This document shows positions 1 through 9,021 of a stretch of DNA of 23,475 bases, piece after piece. The stretch's first letter is position 1. Each line of letters opens with the position of its first letter. The notes under the pieces are model-generated. The model was not told where the DNA came from. It ran no database searches and saw only the letters and a list, made by a program, of their open reading frames with translations. The position numbers and the translations under genes were made by a program. Source of the DNA: a virus; IMG/VR virus record IMGVR_UViG_3300005914_000102, positions 1 to 23,475 of that record; one strand, written 5' to 3'.

Positions 1-3000
1 TTAGATTTCCATATATAGCTAATCTGTCTGTGATGGTTTTCTTTAAGTCTTTTAGTGGTGTTGTTGCTTTGCTGCTGCCGCCGCCGCCAGACTTATCTTT
101 TGTGTCATCATCCAACTCCTTTCCCATTGGTACATCTGGGGACAATCCTAGGACAATATCGTATGCCTTTACTGCCGCAACATGTTCGGCAGTGATTACC
201 TGACTACTACCGGCTGCGAAGCTTGTCCCCGGTGCACCGACATAAGTTCCCCCCTCTCCCAACCCACCCCTAATTGCATCCTGTGCCCCTGGAGACAGTC
301 CAGCCAAAGCGGTCAGCATTTCTGGATTCATCAAGGATAGAATTATTGGCAGCGTGGCTGGCGGAAGATTTTTGGGGAATGCAGCTTTTAATGTTTTTGC
401 CAACCCATCTGCATCTACACCCTTTCCAAATAGCTGTGTGACAATCTCTGTATTTATCTTTATGTTTCCAAATTCATCAAGATTTGTTTTTGACAACCCC
501 TTTATTTTTTGTGTTGCGGTTGATACAGCGGAAACAACTTTTCCTGGAATACTGTCTAACTCTTCCCCTGATTCCATTAAAGCATTTGTGATTGCTTGTG
601 CGTCTAGTGCCGCAGAACCAAATATTTTCTTGTTTAACTTTATATCCGATATTTCTTTTATAGACTTTTTAATTTTTCTTGATATTCGAAGTGCGCCTAT
701 CCCCTCTTCTTTCATTGCCTTGAAAGCGTTTTCTTTTTCTATTCCGTTAAGCCCTTCAAGTTCAACCAGTAAAATTGAAAATTCTTTTAGATCCTCAGTA
801 CTTCCAACTATATCTTTAAAAAGTTTTTTATCTCCAAGTTCGACAAGAGATGAAATCAATTCATTTGTTGTTACACCAAGTGCGTCCAGGTCTAATTCTT
901 TGATGTTTTTGGCAGCATCTTCACCAACATTTGTTCGGGGGTCAAGGTGATCGGGTTGGCTGGATTCTGTGCCATCATAAAGGATGTCGTTTACGGCTTG
1001 AGCAATTGATAAGTTTTCTGATTTTTTTTGAAAATCACTAAGGCTGAGTCCATCCATCGCAGCACCCTGAAGGTCTTCACCCATTTTTTTGTATATTGTT
1101 TCCACTTTAGCAATTTTTTCTGCAGCATTTTCTGGAGTTAATCCACTAAAAATGTCTGCAATTGCCGTATTTACAAATTCTTTTTCTTGTGGAATGAGAT
1201 CTTTAAAATCTTTCCCATTAAACATTTTGTTAGCCATAACATCTTTATCTGTTGCGTCAGCAACGACATCAGCAATATCTTTTTCAAACCCCCCTAAAAC
1301 CAAAGAACTAGAAATTGCAGTCTTTCCTGCACCCACATCAACCTGGGCCTTGATAGATTTCGATAGTATTTCAGATTGAACATCTTTTATTTTATTTAGT
1401 TCTGCCTGTCTTTTTGCCCCCTCTTTAACAGTTATCAACCCTGACCGCCTCTCTTCTGTTAAAAGTGCTTCGGCATTGTCCACCTCTTTAAGAATCTGTA
1501 TGGTTGATCCCAGACCGGCAGCGACGGCGCGGTTATTTTTGTCTAGCTGACCAAAATCGTCCACTACGCCAGCGGTGGCAGCGGCCACCCCCACGATTGT
1601 GCCAACGATGGCTCCTGGAACCGCCCCCACGCCTGCCCCAACAGATCCAACTGCGGCACCAGAAGCCGCGCCAATGCCCACAGTTAGGGCCGCCTTGCCC
1701 AGAATATCCACAGCTGTGTTCGTTGTTCCAACCATATCTGCAAGTCCTCTGGTTAAGAAGTTTACCCCCTCATACATGGGGTTCATGGCTGATTCGACTG
1801 CCCGCTTTGAGAAATCAGCATTGTCTCTCCAGTCTGCACTGGGAATTTTCGAGCTCTCCCCCTGCCTTTTTTCAATCAACTCAACCATTGCTTTACTTCC
1901 AGACCCCATTGTTCCGTTTTTAAAGTCTGACATTATTTTAGAATTAAGCAGCGAGTCTTCTATTTCATAGGCTATGCCTTGGGCAAACGATTTTGCTCTT
2001 TCTGGGTCCAACCCGTCTGCTATTGCAAATGAAATTTGAGAAGATATCTTTGAGTATCTTTCTTCAGATGTTGAATCTTTTAGATCTTTTAGGAATTTTT
2101 TTCCAGATTCTGAACCAAAGTAATTGTCAAACTCTGACTGACCCTTCTTATCCTTTTCTGTAAAACTAAAACTTCTATCCTTAACTCTATCCTTTGCAAA
2201 GTCATATCCAAAAGCTTCTCCGACTGACTCCATCCTGTTCGCAGCGCCGCCAAACCCAGCAGCTGCGCGGGCAGCCTCTTTTGCCGAATCATCAAGGGTT
2301 TTTCTCATCCATATAAAAGATCCAACCAGTGCGGTAATTGCAATAATAGCAAGTCCGATGGGGTTGGTAAGCATTGGAATTACCATCTGAAGACTCATCA
2401 ATCCCATGGATACAGGCATAATCTTTTGAGCCATCTCTCCAATTTCCCCGCTCGCCATTGATGCTGCCATGGAAAGTCCCATTATCCCCATCATGGCACC
2501 TTGGCCGCCGGATTTCATCCTAGCCAGTCTTGAATTTCCCATATTTCCGTCAGCATCAAGCTTTCCAGTATTCATAAATACTCGTAACCTGCTGGCCGCT
2601 GTTTTTATGCTGGTGGCAAGAACCACCCCAGCCTCTGTAATAAGTGTTCCAACGAGTTTCCCAGATCTCATAACTGCAGATCCAATATTCCTAAAGGATT
2701 GTGTGATGTTCGTTCTAGCGGTGGATGCTGCCAATTTTATACCAACCCCCGCACCTATAATTGATTTCTTGATGTTGGATGATCTAAGAACCTGAACAAC
2801 CCTGTCCCACTCTGTTTTTACTTTAAAAGCTACCTTTTCTGCTGCTTCAACAAGAGACACTCCGCCTAACAGCATTGACTCATATAAATTGGCTCCGCCT
2901 GACTTGATTAACGCAGAAAGGGTAGAAAGTGCTCTAGGGACTCTTTCTATTCCTTCAATAATCTTCACTGCCCCCCAAAGCATTGACTCATATACCCTAA

Positions 3001-6000
3001 CCCCTCCATCTCTGACTGATGCGGCTGCATTAAAAAACGCTTGCTTTGTTTTATCAACCGCTACTGTTATTGCTATTGCTCTACCCAGTGGGTCCATCAT
3101 CAACTGGGTAAACTTAGAAATTGTAGAATATGCATTAGTTAGTGCAGTTCCCATTGGGGCTAGTTTGCTTTTTACAAGATCCATTCCTGAACTAAGATTA
3201 CCCATTATCTTCTTTGTTGTTACAGATACCACCACTGCCCTACCCAATGGGTCAGCCAGTAGCTGAACCACACCAGAAATTTTAACTGCTCCCTTAGATA
3301 TTGATTGGCTGAGCCTAGACAGGGAGTCTTTAACTGGCTTCACGGCGTTGCCCAAAGACTCTTTTCCAGACTTCATAACCATTGCAGTAGCCAAAGATCT
3401 TGGGACCTTATTCCCCAAAACCCCCGCTGTTTTTGATGCAAAGTCTTTTATTGGCCTAAGTCTTTCTTTCATCCTTCCAGCAACATCTTGTCCACCATAG
3501 AATGCCTTATTCTTTAACCTTTCTCCCATTTTTTTAAAGTCTATGCTTTGTACTGTGTTGATTATGCGTTGGGGTAGGCGTTTTACTGAATCAAGGGCAT
3601 ATAGGGTTTTAAGCATTCCCGTCTCATATGCACCACTAACCCTTGATGGAAGTGCCTTCACCTTCTCCCACGCAAGCATTGTATTAAACATTACATTTTC
3701 ATAGGCTGACTTTGCTCTTTGTGCAGCCACACTCTTTACGCCCATCCAAGTATAGGATATTTGAGTAAAGAAGTGTTTTATGGCTCCCACTGCTTCTAGT
3801 AATCCTGGATTTAGTTCAAGGAATGCCCTTCCTATGCTGGAGAATACTGGCTTTATAACTCTAATAGACTCTGCAGCAAATTTAGGTATAGTCCTAAATA
3901 TTGAAGACACTTCTTTGAATACTGTTGAAATTTCTTTAGATGTCTGCTTAGCAAAACCAACAGATGGCTGCAACCCCAAAGCTTGTTGGGCTTGTGGAGA
4001 ATAGCTTATTTTTGGTTTGGTGCCTACCAATCCGCTTCCAATAGTTGAACCAATTTGTTTTGACTTGTCTGCTGAAAGCATTGTTTTTGCTGCTGAAGAA
4101 ACCTTTGCTGCAGTTTCTTTTGCTTCAGATACCGGAATGCTGGAAGACTCTTCTAGGCCAATAGCTAGCCCCCTGTTCCAATCAACACCAAACTTCTTGG
4201 CAATTGTTGATGCACTTCTCTCTCCAAGTCCACTCTTTGTTTCTGCCGCAATTCTCCCCGTAGTTCTTTTTACTATCTTTGACGAATCCCCCATTGTCTT
4301 ATCTAAAAGTGCCCTTTGTTGAGATGCGGTAGCAACTGCGAGACCTCCATTAATTGGAATGTTTGTGGCAGGTCTTTTTCCCATGTCTCTTGCGACCTGA
4401 ACACCACCCCTTGTTTCTACAGATCTTCCTCTTTGAACAAACTTTCCTGAAGATACACCCTCTCTCACATCAGAAACTGGTGCTTGGATTCTCAACTGAC
4501 CTATTGATGATCCCGCCTGAGTAAGAGCTTTTGTGGCTCTTTGGGAGGAGGCACTAAGTCCCTGATACTTTTTGATTACTTCTTCCGTTGCCTGCACCAT
4601 GTGTTTATCTTGAACCCCTTGTGCCCCCGTTTGTCTTGCAATTGCTTCCGCCCTTCTTCCAATTGCTCTTTCCATACTCTGTAAAGCCTTTGCAGATTTT
4701 TCATCTGCCAGGATGGTTTTGTCCATCATCTGTGCTGAATTAAATAGCTTGTCGCTCCCACCCTGAGCATACTTTTGTTTAAATGTATCTAAGTTTGCAC
4801 CAGAATTAGTCCTTAACTGCTGGTTTAAAAGTGCTGGAAGCGTGGCTGTTAGCTTGCTTGTACCTTTAACGTAAGACGGATTTTCTTGAGCAAACTTCTG
4901 AAATTCTGGACTTTGTTGAGATACTGTCTGCTGAACTCTTGGATCTGACATTGAAATGTCTGGAGTTAAGTGGGAGGCAGATAAAGTTCTAGAAGAACGT
5001 GTAAGCCCCTCTTCTTGAAATATTTTTTTTGCTTTTTCTCCCGTAATATTTTCGCCTGTAGCGGCAAACTTGGTTAATACTTTAGTAACACGGTCGAGAG
5101 CCCTACCCATACTCACACCATCGTCTACTAGATCAGAAATCACTTTTTCAGTTCTGATTTGAACAGTTTTCGAAGTTGAAGCTCTCCTCATTGACATTGA
5201 TACCTTATTACCCAGGATGTCCACGGCCCCTTCGGCAAATCCTTGGATTGTCCCAGCATTCATTGCTTCAATAATTGGAGCATATTTCTTAGTAGCCTTT
5301 TTTGTAATAACAGACTCTCCAGGGGTTAAAAGTGCTGGGACTGTATCTTTGTTCCCCACTCCTGGTACCGATGCAACCCCGCCTGCATACTTCCTTGGAA
5401 ATCCAGCAGGGGAGAATCTAAACCCACCCGTGGCTTTTGGAGCAACAGCAGCAGCGGCACCTGCGGCCATTCCTCCAGTGGGGGCCATAGCCAACGGTGC
5501 AGCCGCTCCCGCAAGCACCATTGATTCAGCATATCTGTTAAAAAGACCTATAAGGGTAGTTACAGCCTCTTGCTGAAGAACAAGATTAGACGTAAGCTTT
5601 TTTGTTTGTCCTTCTAGGCTGATTGCGGCGGCGGAGGCATCTTGTTCTGCAATGGTTAGATGCTTAAATGCACTTGTGTCCCCTTTTAGCCTTGCCAACC
5701 CCTTTCTTAAGAGTTGAATAAATTTAACAATGTTTGCAATACCGTTGGCAAATAGACCCACCAACATCAGGACAACTGGGCCAATTCCTGCAACCAATCC
5801 TATTGCTATTGCAACTGCGTTTTTGATGTTGTCTGGTAAATCATTAAACTTTTCTATAATTTTAGAAACAAATCCAATTATGGGGAGTAGCGCCTTCATG
5901 AAAGCCTCTCCAACTGGAGCTATTGATATCTTAAGTCTTTCCATCGATGCCGCGAACTTTGTACTTGTTGCTTCTTCAATTTTGGAAAGCTCTTTATCTG

Positions 6001-7438
6001 ATATGCTGGCAAGATCTTCAATGCTCATGTTTGTTAGTTCGATTGACCTGTTTGCTTGGCTTGCATCGTTAGACAGGTTCTTAAACAAAGCCCCCAACCT
6101 TGCGTACTGGTATTTACCAAAAACTTTTTCTAATGACTGCTGTTGCTCAAATTCTCCCAAGGTCGATAGGGCAGCCCCAAATTCCTGGACAGTCGCCATG
6201 ATGTCGCCCTTGTTGGAGTTGACTATTGCGTCAATACTTATACCATATTTATCAAGTTGCTCTCTTGCTGCTTTTGTTGGGTTGATCATTCTTGCCAAAC
6301 CAGACTTTAGAGCGTTTGCCCCCTGTTCAGCAGTTACCCCACCCTCGCGCATAGCGGTCATAAACACTGCAAGGTCTTGTACGTCTCCACCAAGACCCCT
6401 GATGACCGGAGCAACACGGGGGATGGCGGCTGCCATGTCTTCCATAGTCAAAATTGTTTCATTCTCAACAACGTTTAGAAAGTCAATTGTGGTAGCGAGG
6501 TCTTCATTACTTACCCCAAAGGCGGTTTGCAGAGCAATCGTTGCGTCAAGAGCTTGGTCATACTCCATCATGCCCAGCGTTGCGAGCCTTAAGGTTTGTT
6601 CTGTGGCAGCAAGAAGTCCCTCATTTTGCGCTCCTGTTGCTGCTACTCTAGCCGACAAGTCAATTGTTTCAGAAAGGGCTAGTCCATACTTTGTATATTC
6701 TTTCCCAAGATCTTTTATTGCTGCTAGGTTGGATTCCATCTCTGAAGTTGTTGTTGATAGATCTCCATAAACTCTTTTAAACGATACCTCAGCTTTATCA
6801 ATTTCCTTGAATGCCTTAGCAGCAGCCTTGCCCATTAAGGCTAGTGGCAAGGTCAGACCAACCATAAGCTGTCTACCAGCCCACTGAGTATTCTTACCCC
6901 AGTTAAGCAGTTTAGTGCTTCCAAGATCTATAGCCCTATTAAACAACACTTGTTTTTGTGTTGCTATGGCTGAATGGGCTGCTTGGGCGTTAAGGGCTGT
7001 GGGAGCGAATGCCATAGCCATTTGTGCTTTCCCTGCAGATCTTCCAAGGGCTAGGTACTGAGTCTGCATCCTTTTTACATTTGCCGTGGCTGCGCCACTC
7101 ATCAATCCGAACTCGCGCTTAAATATTCTACTCATCCCAGGAAGTTGGGAAACTGCTGCCTTGCTATACTGCCCCAGGGAAAGGGTTCCTTTGTCCATAC
7201 CAGTGGAAAACTGATTAAGGGAGCTGTTCATTGGAACTAGGCTGGCGTTCCATGCCCTGCTAGAGTTTGCACCATCCATTAGTGCTTTATTTAATGCGGA
7301 TTGCTGAGCATGTGCAGAAGCACTAGCCCCCAACACCCCTTTATTTAGGGCAGATATTTGGGTTTGTAGTGCACGAAGCTGGCCAATGGCTTGCTGAGAG
7401 TTAACCGATATATTTATATTCGCATTTACATTAGTCAT
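1..7438 (-). CDS. Tape measure protein (TP901 family), partial, C-terminus outside window
   Basis: This gene sets tail length and is the scaffold inside the tail tube. The frame is open from ATG 7438 to base 1 (at least 2479 codons) with no stop, so the C-terminus lies outside the window. An SD (AGAGGTG, 7446-7452) stands about 7 bases before the ATG. Residues about 210-400 look like the TP901 core (YGDLSTTTSEM, LGMMEYDQALDAT, REGGVTAEQGANAL). Hydrophobic, possibly membrane-inserting segments lie near residues 537-573, 1691-1710 and 1916-1956 (the last Gly/Ala-rich). The motif VPGVGNKDTVPALLTPGE, common in tape measures, sits near residues 695-710. Residues about 1240-1540 hold degenerate helical repeats of the YE-ML type. 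At roughly 1.5 angstrom per residue the tail would be at least 370 nm. Position directly after the frameshifted chaperone is diagnostic. The product is clear; the fate of the C-terminus is not known. Confidence 0.93.
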   Translation of the reverse strand, partial: MTNVNANINISVNSQQAIGQLRALQTQISALNKGVLGASASAHAQQSALNKALMDGANSSRAWNASLVPMNSSLNQFSTGMDKGTLSLGQYSKAAVSQLPGMSRIFKREFGLMSGAATANVKRMQTQYLALGRSAGKAQMAMAFAPTALNAQAAHSAIATQKQVLFNRAIDLGSTKLLNWGKNTQWAGRQLMVGLTLPLALMGKAAAKAFKEIDKAEVSFKRVYGDLSTTTSEMESNLAAIKDLGKEYTKYGLALSETIDLSARVAATGAQNEGLLAATEQTLRLATLGMMEYDQALDATIALQTAFGVSNEDLATTIDFLNVVENETILTMEDMAAAIPRVAPVIRGLGGDVQDLAVFMTAMREGGVTAEQGANALKSGLARMINPTKAAREQLDKYGISIDAIVNSNKGDIMATVQEFGAALSTLGEFEQQQSLEKVFGKYQYARLGALFKNLSNDASQANRSIELTNMSIEDLASISDKELSKIEEATSTKFAASMERLKISIAPVGEAFMKALLPIIGFVSKIIEKFNDLPDNIKNAVAIAIGLVAGIGPVVLMLVGLFANGIANIVKFIQLLRKGLARLKGDTSAFKHLTIAEQDASAAAISLEGQTKKLTSNLVLQQEAVTTLIGLFNRYAESMVLAGAAAPLAMAPTGGMAAGAAAAVAPKATGGFRFSPAGFPRKYAGGVASVPGVGNKDTVPALLTPGESVITKKATKKYAPIIEAMNAGTIQGFAEGAVDILGNKVSMSMRRASTSKTVQIRTEKVISDLVDDGVSMGRALDRVTKVLTKFAATGENITGEKAKKIFQEEGLTRSSRTLSASHLTPDISMSDPRVQQTVSQQSPEFQKFAQENPSYVKGTSKLTATLPALLNQQLRTNSGANLDTFKQKYAQGGSDKLFNSAQMMDKTILADEKSAKALQSMERAIGRRAEAIARQTGAQGVQDKHMVQATEEVIKKYQGLSASSQRATKALTQAGSSIGQLRIQAPVSDVREGVSSGKFVQRGRSVETRGGVQVARDMGKRPATNIPINGGLAVATASQQRALLDKTMGDSSKIVKRTTGRIAAETKSGLGERSASTIAKKFGVDWNRGLAIGLEESSSIPVSEAKETAAKVSSAAKTMLSADKSKQIGSTIGSGLVGTKPKISYSPQAQQALGLQPSVGFAKQTSKEISTVFKEVSSIFRTIPKFAAESIRVIKPVFSSIGRAFLELNPGLLEAVGAIKHFFTQISYTWMGVKSVAAQRAKSAYENVMFNTMLAWEKVKALPSRVSGAYETGMLKTLYALDSVKRLPQRIINTVQSIDFKKMGERLKNKAFYGGQDVAGRMKERLRPIKDFASKTAGVLGNKVPRSLATAMVMKSGKESLGNAVKPVKDSLSRLSQSISKGAVKISGVVQLLADPLGRAVVVSVTTKKIMGNLSSGMDLVKSKLAPMGTALTNAYSTISKFTQLMMDPLGRAIAITVAVDKTKQAFFNAAASVRDGGVRVYESMLWGAVKIIEGIERVPRALSTLSALIKSGGANLYESMLLGGVSLVEAAEKVAFKVKTEWDRVVQVLRSSNIKKSIIGAGVGIKLAASTARTNITQSFRNIGSAVMRSGKLVGTLITEAGVVLATSIKTAASRLRVFMNTGKLDADGNMGNSRLARMKSGGQGAMMGIMGLSMAASMASGEIGEMAQKIMPVSMGLMSLQMVIPMLTNPIGLAIIAITALVGSFIWMRKTLDDSAKEAARAAAGFGGAANRMESVGEAFGYDFAKDRVKDRSFSFTEKDKKGQSEFDNYFGSESGKKFLKDLKDSTSEERYSKISSQISFAIADGLDPERAKSFAQGIAYEIEDSLLNSKIMSDFKNGTMGSGSKAMVELIEKRQGESSKIPSADWRDNADFSKRAVESAMNPMYEGVNFLTRGLADMVGTTNTAVDILGKAALTVGIGAASGAAVGSVGAGVGAVPGAIVGTIVGVAAATAGVVDDFGQLDKNNRAVAAGLGSTIQILKEVDNAEALLTEERRSGLITVKEGAKRQAELNKIKDVQSEILSKSIKAQVDVGAGKTAISSSLVLGGFEKDIADVVADATDKDVMANKMFNGKDFKDLIPQEKEFVNTAIADIFSGLTPENAAEKIAKVETIYKKMGEDLQGAAMDGLSLSDFQKKSENLSIAQAVNDILYDGTESSQPDHLDPRTNVGEDAAKNIKELDLDALGVTTNELISSLVELGDKKLFKDIVGSTEDLKEFSILLVELEGLNGIEKENAFKAMKEEGIGALRISRKIKKSIKEISDIKLNKKIFGSAALDAQAITNALMESGEELDSIPGKVVSAVSTATQKIKGLSKTNLDEFGNIKINTEIVTQLFGKGVDADGLAKTLKAAFPKNLPPATLPIILSLMNPEMLTALAGLSPGAQDAIRGGLGEGGTYVGAPGTSFAAGSSQVITAEHVAAVKAYDIVLGLSPDVPMGKELDDDTKDKSGGGGSSKATTPLKDLKKTITDRLAIYGNL
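2871..2994 (-). repeat. Exact 16-base direct repeat inside the tape measure gene
   Basis: The 16 bases agcattgactcatata occur at 2871-2886 and again at 2979-2994, 108 bases (36 codons) apart and in the same reading frame. They encode YESML in both copies. Two more diverged copies of the same peptide pattern (AYENVMF with Y at 3701-3703, AYETGML with Y at 3626-3628) lie 25 codons apart upstream in the gene. Each is followed by an acidic helix and, in three of the four, a proline-arginine element (LPSRV, LPQRI, VPRAL). This looks like duplication growth of the tape measure rod. Confidence 0.7.
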
Positions 7439-7457
7439 AGATTAACACCTCTAGTAA

Positions 7458-7463
7458 ATTATA
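7458..7463 (-). promoter_or_regulatory. Putative extended -10 promoter before the tape measure gene
   Basis: The minus strand reads TGGTATAAT here, in the 28-base gap between the chaperone stop (7467) and the tape measure ATG, 19 bases before the start codon. No convincing -35 hexamer is visible. A start about 7 bases downstream would leave a very short leader that still carries the SD. Confidence 0.5.
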
Positions 7464-7466
7464 CCA

Positions 7467-8167
7467 TTACCCCATTGGATTTTTAGAGGAATTTAGAGAT
7501 GTGTATTCTAATCCTTGACCAATTCCAAATCCTGCAGATGCAGCATTTTGTCCCTGAAGAGATACGATGTCGCTAGAGTCTGTTGATGATCCACCACTAA
7601 AGACTCTTGCCTTCATATCTTCCCATTCTTTTTGACCTCTTTGACCCCCACCACTTTCTTTGTCAAGGTCTACCCCTTGCATTGCCGCAAGGAACTTTTT
7701 ATCTTGATAATCACTATCTCTCTTAGAAGAAAGAATGCTTGTTAATTCGGGCATACAAATACTATCTTCTAGTTCTTGATAGTTTTTCCACATTCCCAAG
7801 AGAAATATTTCAGATTCTAAACCGGCGAGGTCTAGCTCGTTCCAGGTGTCCCCGCCGTCAGTACGTTTCCCTGGGAATCCAGCTTAATGCCTGCGGCTGC
7901 TTCAATTACCTTGTAGACACTGGGAAGGTCAATATTTTCTTCTAGCTCTGCTCTGTCTAGAGCATACTTCTCATTATACTGCTTCATTGCAATCTGAACG
8001 CAATCCATTAGAAGGTCCATTGATTCGTCATTGCTTTCTGCAACATCTACAATTCCCTCAAACTTCTTCATAAACTCTCTCAGTAGTGAGATCTTTAAGG
8101 GACGCATACTTACTTTGGTTCCGTCCATCATTTCAATTTCTGTTGTTTCATATACGCTTGTTGCCAT
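7467..8167 (-). CDS. Tail assembly chaperone, long form by -1 frameshift (gpGT-like)
   Basis: Long product of the tail assembly chaperone gene, made when ribosomes slip back one base at 7865-7871. The first 101 residues are shared with the short form. The ribosome then continues from base 7865 in the -1 frame for 132 codons to TAA at 7467, giving a 233-residue fusion. The extension (TWNELDLAGLESEIFLLGMW onward) is acidic with a Gly/Ser-rich tail. In lambda and many siphophages the equivalent T part recruits the tail tube protein to the chaperone-coated tape measure. The downstream ORF on its own could start only at a TTG (7799) without a usable SD, so expression by frameshift is far more likely. 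The -1 frame is open only from 7883 downward, which confines the shift to this region. Confidence 0.88.
7823..7871 (-). promoter_or_regulatory. Programmed -1 ribosomal frameshift signal (slippery GGGAAAC plus hairpin)
   Basis: The slippery heptamer G GGA AAC occupies 7871-7865 in the correct phase (X XXY YYZ with GGA and AAC as zero-frame codons). It differs from the lambda G/GT slip site GGGAAAG only in the last base. After a 7-base spacer (7864-7858) comes a GC-rich hairpin. Its 5' arm CGGCGGGG (7857-7850) pairs with CCTCGCCG (7830-7823), 8 bp including one G-U, across a 19-base loop that contains the zero-frame stop TAG (7834-7832). Spacer and stem fit canonical -1 frameshift signals. Confidence 0.88.
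7832..8167 (-). CDS. Tail assembly chaperone, short form (gpG-like)
   Basis: Short, 111-residue tail assembly chaperone. It starts at ATG 8167 with AAAGGG a few bases upstream and stops at TAG 7834-7832. In siphophages this protein coats the tape measure in the cytoplasm until the tube forms. I assign it from position between the major tail protein and the tape measure, from size, from the acidic mostly helical composition (opening TTEIEMMDGTKVSMRPLKI), and above all from the frameshift signal near its 3' end. The last ten residues are replaced by the -1 extension in the long form. Sequence similarity to a named family cannot be judged by eye; context makes the call. Confidence 0.87.
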   Translation of the reverse strand: MATSVYETTEIEMMDGTKVSMRPLKISLLREFMKKFEGIVDVAESNDESMDLLMDCVQIAMKQYNEKYALDRAELEENIDLPSVYKVIEAAAGIKLDSQGNVLTAGTPGTS

Positions 8168-8197
8168 TTTTTACCCTTTCTAGGAGTTAATGAATAA

Positions 8198-8203
8198 ATT
8201 ATA
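8198..8203 (-). promoter_or_regulatory. Putative extended -10 promoter before the tail assembly chaperone
   Basis: The minus strand reads TGATATAAT, 30 bases before the chaperone ATG (8167). With a 17-base spacer the -35 position reads TTGCAC, a half match to TTGACA. That -35 lies inside the hairpin that follows the major tail gene, so terminator and promoter overlap. Confidence 0.55.
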
Positions 8204-8212
8204 TCACGACAA

Positions 8213-8241
8213 CAGCCCCCGTGCAAATGCACTAGGGGCTG
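8213..8241 (-). terminator. Hairpin after the major tail protein gene
   Basis: The plus strand shows cagcccc (8213-8219) and ggggctg (8235-8241) as complementary arms, with an inner stem gtgc/gcac closing an AAAT loop. It begins 28 bases after the major tail protein stop. There is no clean U-tract on the minus strand after it, so it may be a weak terminator, an RNA-stabilising 3' end or an attenuator rather than a strong intrinsic terminator. Confidence 0.6.
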
Positions 8242-8269
8242 CTGACTATTAAGTTGTTTTGTGTTTCTA

Positions 8270-8950
8270 TTAGGTAGTTGTATTGACTGTTCGGTCAACA
8301 ATCTTACCGTAGGAACCACTGTTTGCGGGGAGCAAACGGAACGAAACCTCAAACATTGAAGCCTCGTCGCGCTTTGCTGATACCGTTACGCTATCAATAG
8401 ATAGAGCACGATAAGCAACATAAATGCGCTCAATGTAGTCTGCCGTGTCACAGTCTCCTGTGCCTGGGCCAACCGCAACGAGTCCTCTTTCTACTGGACA
8501 TTCTCCAATAGAACCTGATGTAAGATCAAGTGTCTTTGCACTAGAAACCGTACCAGCATCAATTGGGTTGTCAAGGGTAGCACTAGCATTGTAGTCTGCT
8601 GATGGTGCTGCAATAGCAACAAGAAGGTTCTGTAGGCTAGCCTCTGCAAAAGCAGTATTTAGGTTAACTTGCATTCCTTGCTTGAAAAGCTTTGCAACGT
8701 CAAGAAGCTGATCTACTTGTACCTCGCCAAAATCTGGCTGGAACTGTAGCTCAAGACCGTTAGTAGTGTAACCAATGTTACGAACTAGGGCTTGGCCTTC
8801 TGCTGAATCTGTTAGAGTTTCCGTGTATTTTACATCCTCAACGAAGTCTGGAAAGACTACTGTTGCGGGGTCCCAGTCTGCACTGGTTGAAACGAACATT
8901 GCGGCTGCACCGACAATGATGTTCTTTGAATCTCCGCGTGTATATGCCAT
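8270..8950 (-). CDS. Major tail (tube) protein
   Basis: This 226-residue protein is probably the tail tube subunit. It starts at ATG 8950 with an SD AGAGGTGA about 6 bases upstream and ends at TAA 8270. The composition is beta-rich and acidic, and the order tail terminator, this gene, frameshifted chaperone, tape measure is the standard siphophage order. The sequence opens MAYTRGDSKNIIVGAAAMFV and ends in a run of threonines. It has its own upstream -10 element and is followed by a hairpin, as expected for a gene made in large amounts. Residues 166-172 (DCDTADY) nearly repeat a motif in the head-tail adaptor. The C-terminal part (about 173-210, VTVSAKRDEASMFEVSFRLL) resembles the final beta-hairpin of tube proteins; this last point is inference. 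Confidence 0.85.
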   Translation of the reverse strand: MAYTRGDSKNIIVGAAAMFVSTSADWDPATVVFPDFVEDVKYTETLTDSAEGQALVRNIGYTTNGLELQFQPDFGEVQVDQLLDVAKLFKQGMQVNLNTAFAEASLQNLLVAIAAPSADYNASATLDNPIDAGTVSSAKTLDLTSGSIGECPVERGLVAVGPGTGDCDTADYIERIYVAYRALSIDSVTVSAKRDEASMFEVSFRLLPANSGSYGKIVDRTVNTTT

Positions 8951-9007
8951 ATTATTTCACCTCTTTTTCTATATTTTTTATGTATAGGGGGCGTTTCCTC
9001 AATACTT

Positions 9008-9013
9008 ATTATA
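9008..9013 (-). promoter_or_regulatory. Putative -10 promoter before the major tail protein
   Basis: The minus strand reads CTGTATAAT, 57 bases before the major tail protein ATG and just after the tail terminator stop (9022). TG directly abuts the hexamer, so this site lacks the TGn extension seen at the other seven. The remaining 5' leader holds the SD and no obvious hairpin. Confidence 0.45.
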
Positions 9014-9021
9014 CAGGAGTT

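Noticed and set aside
5730-6770. A 346-codon plus-strand ORF and several shorter ones between 354 and 5576
   Set aside because: They are antisense shadows of the tape measure frame, which is open throughout and has recognisable tape measure motifs. The plus-strand translations are Ser/Phe/Leu-rich without domain signals.
7467-7799. Independent small gene starting at TTG 7799
   Set aside because: No usable SD, a weak start codon, and the frame continues upstream without a stop to the slip site. It is the -1 extension of the chaperone.
7850-7853. GGGG run as the frameshift site
   Set aside because: The P-site tRNA would re-pair poorly there, whereas the phased GGGAAAC heptamer just upstream is canonical and has the hairpin at the right distance.
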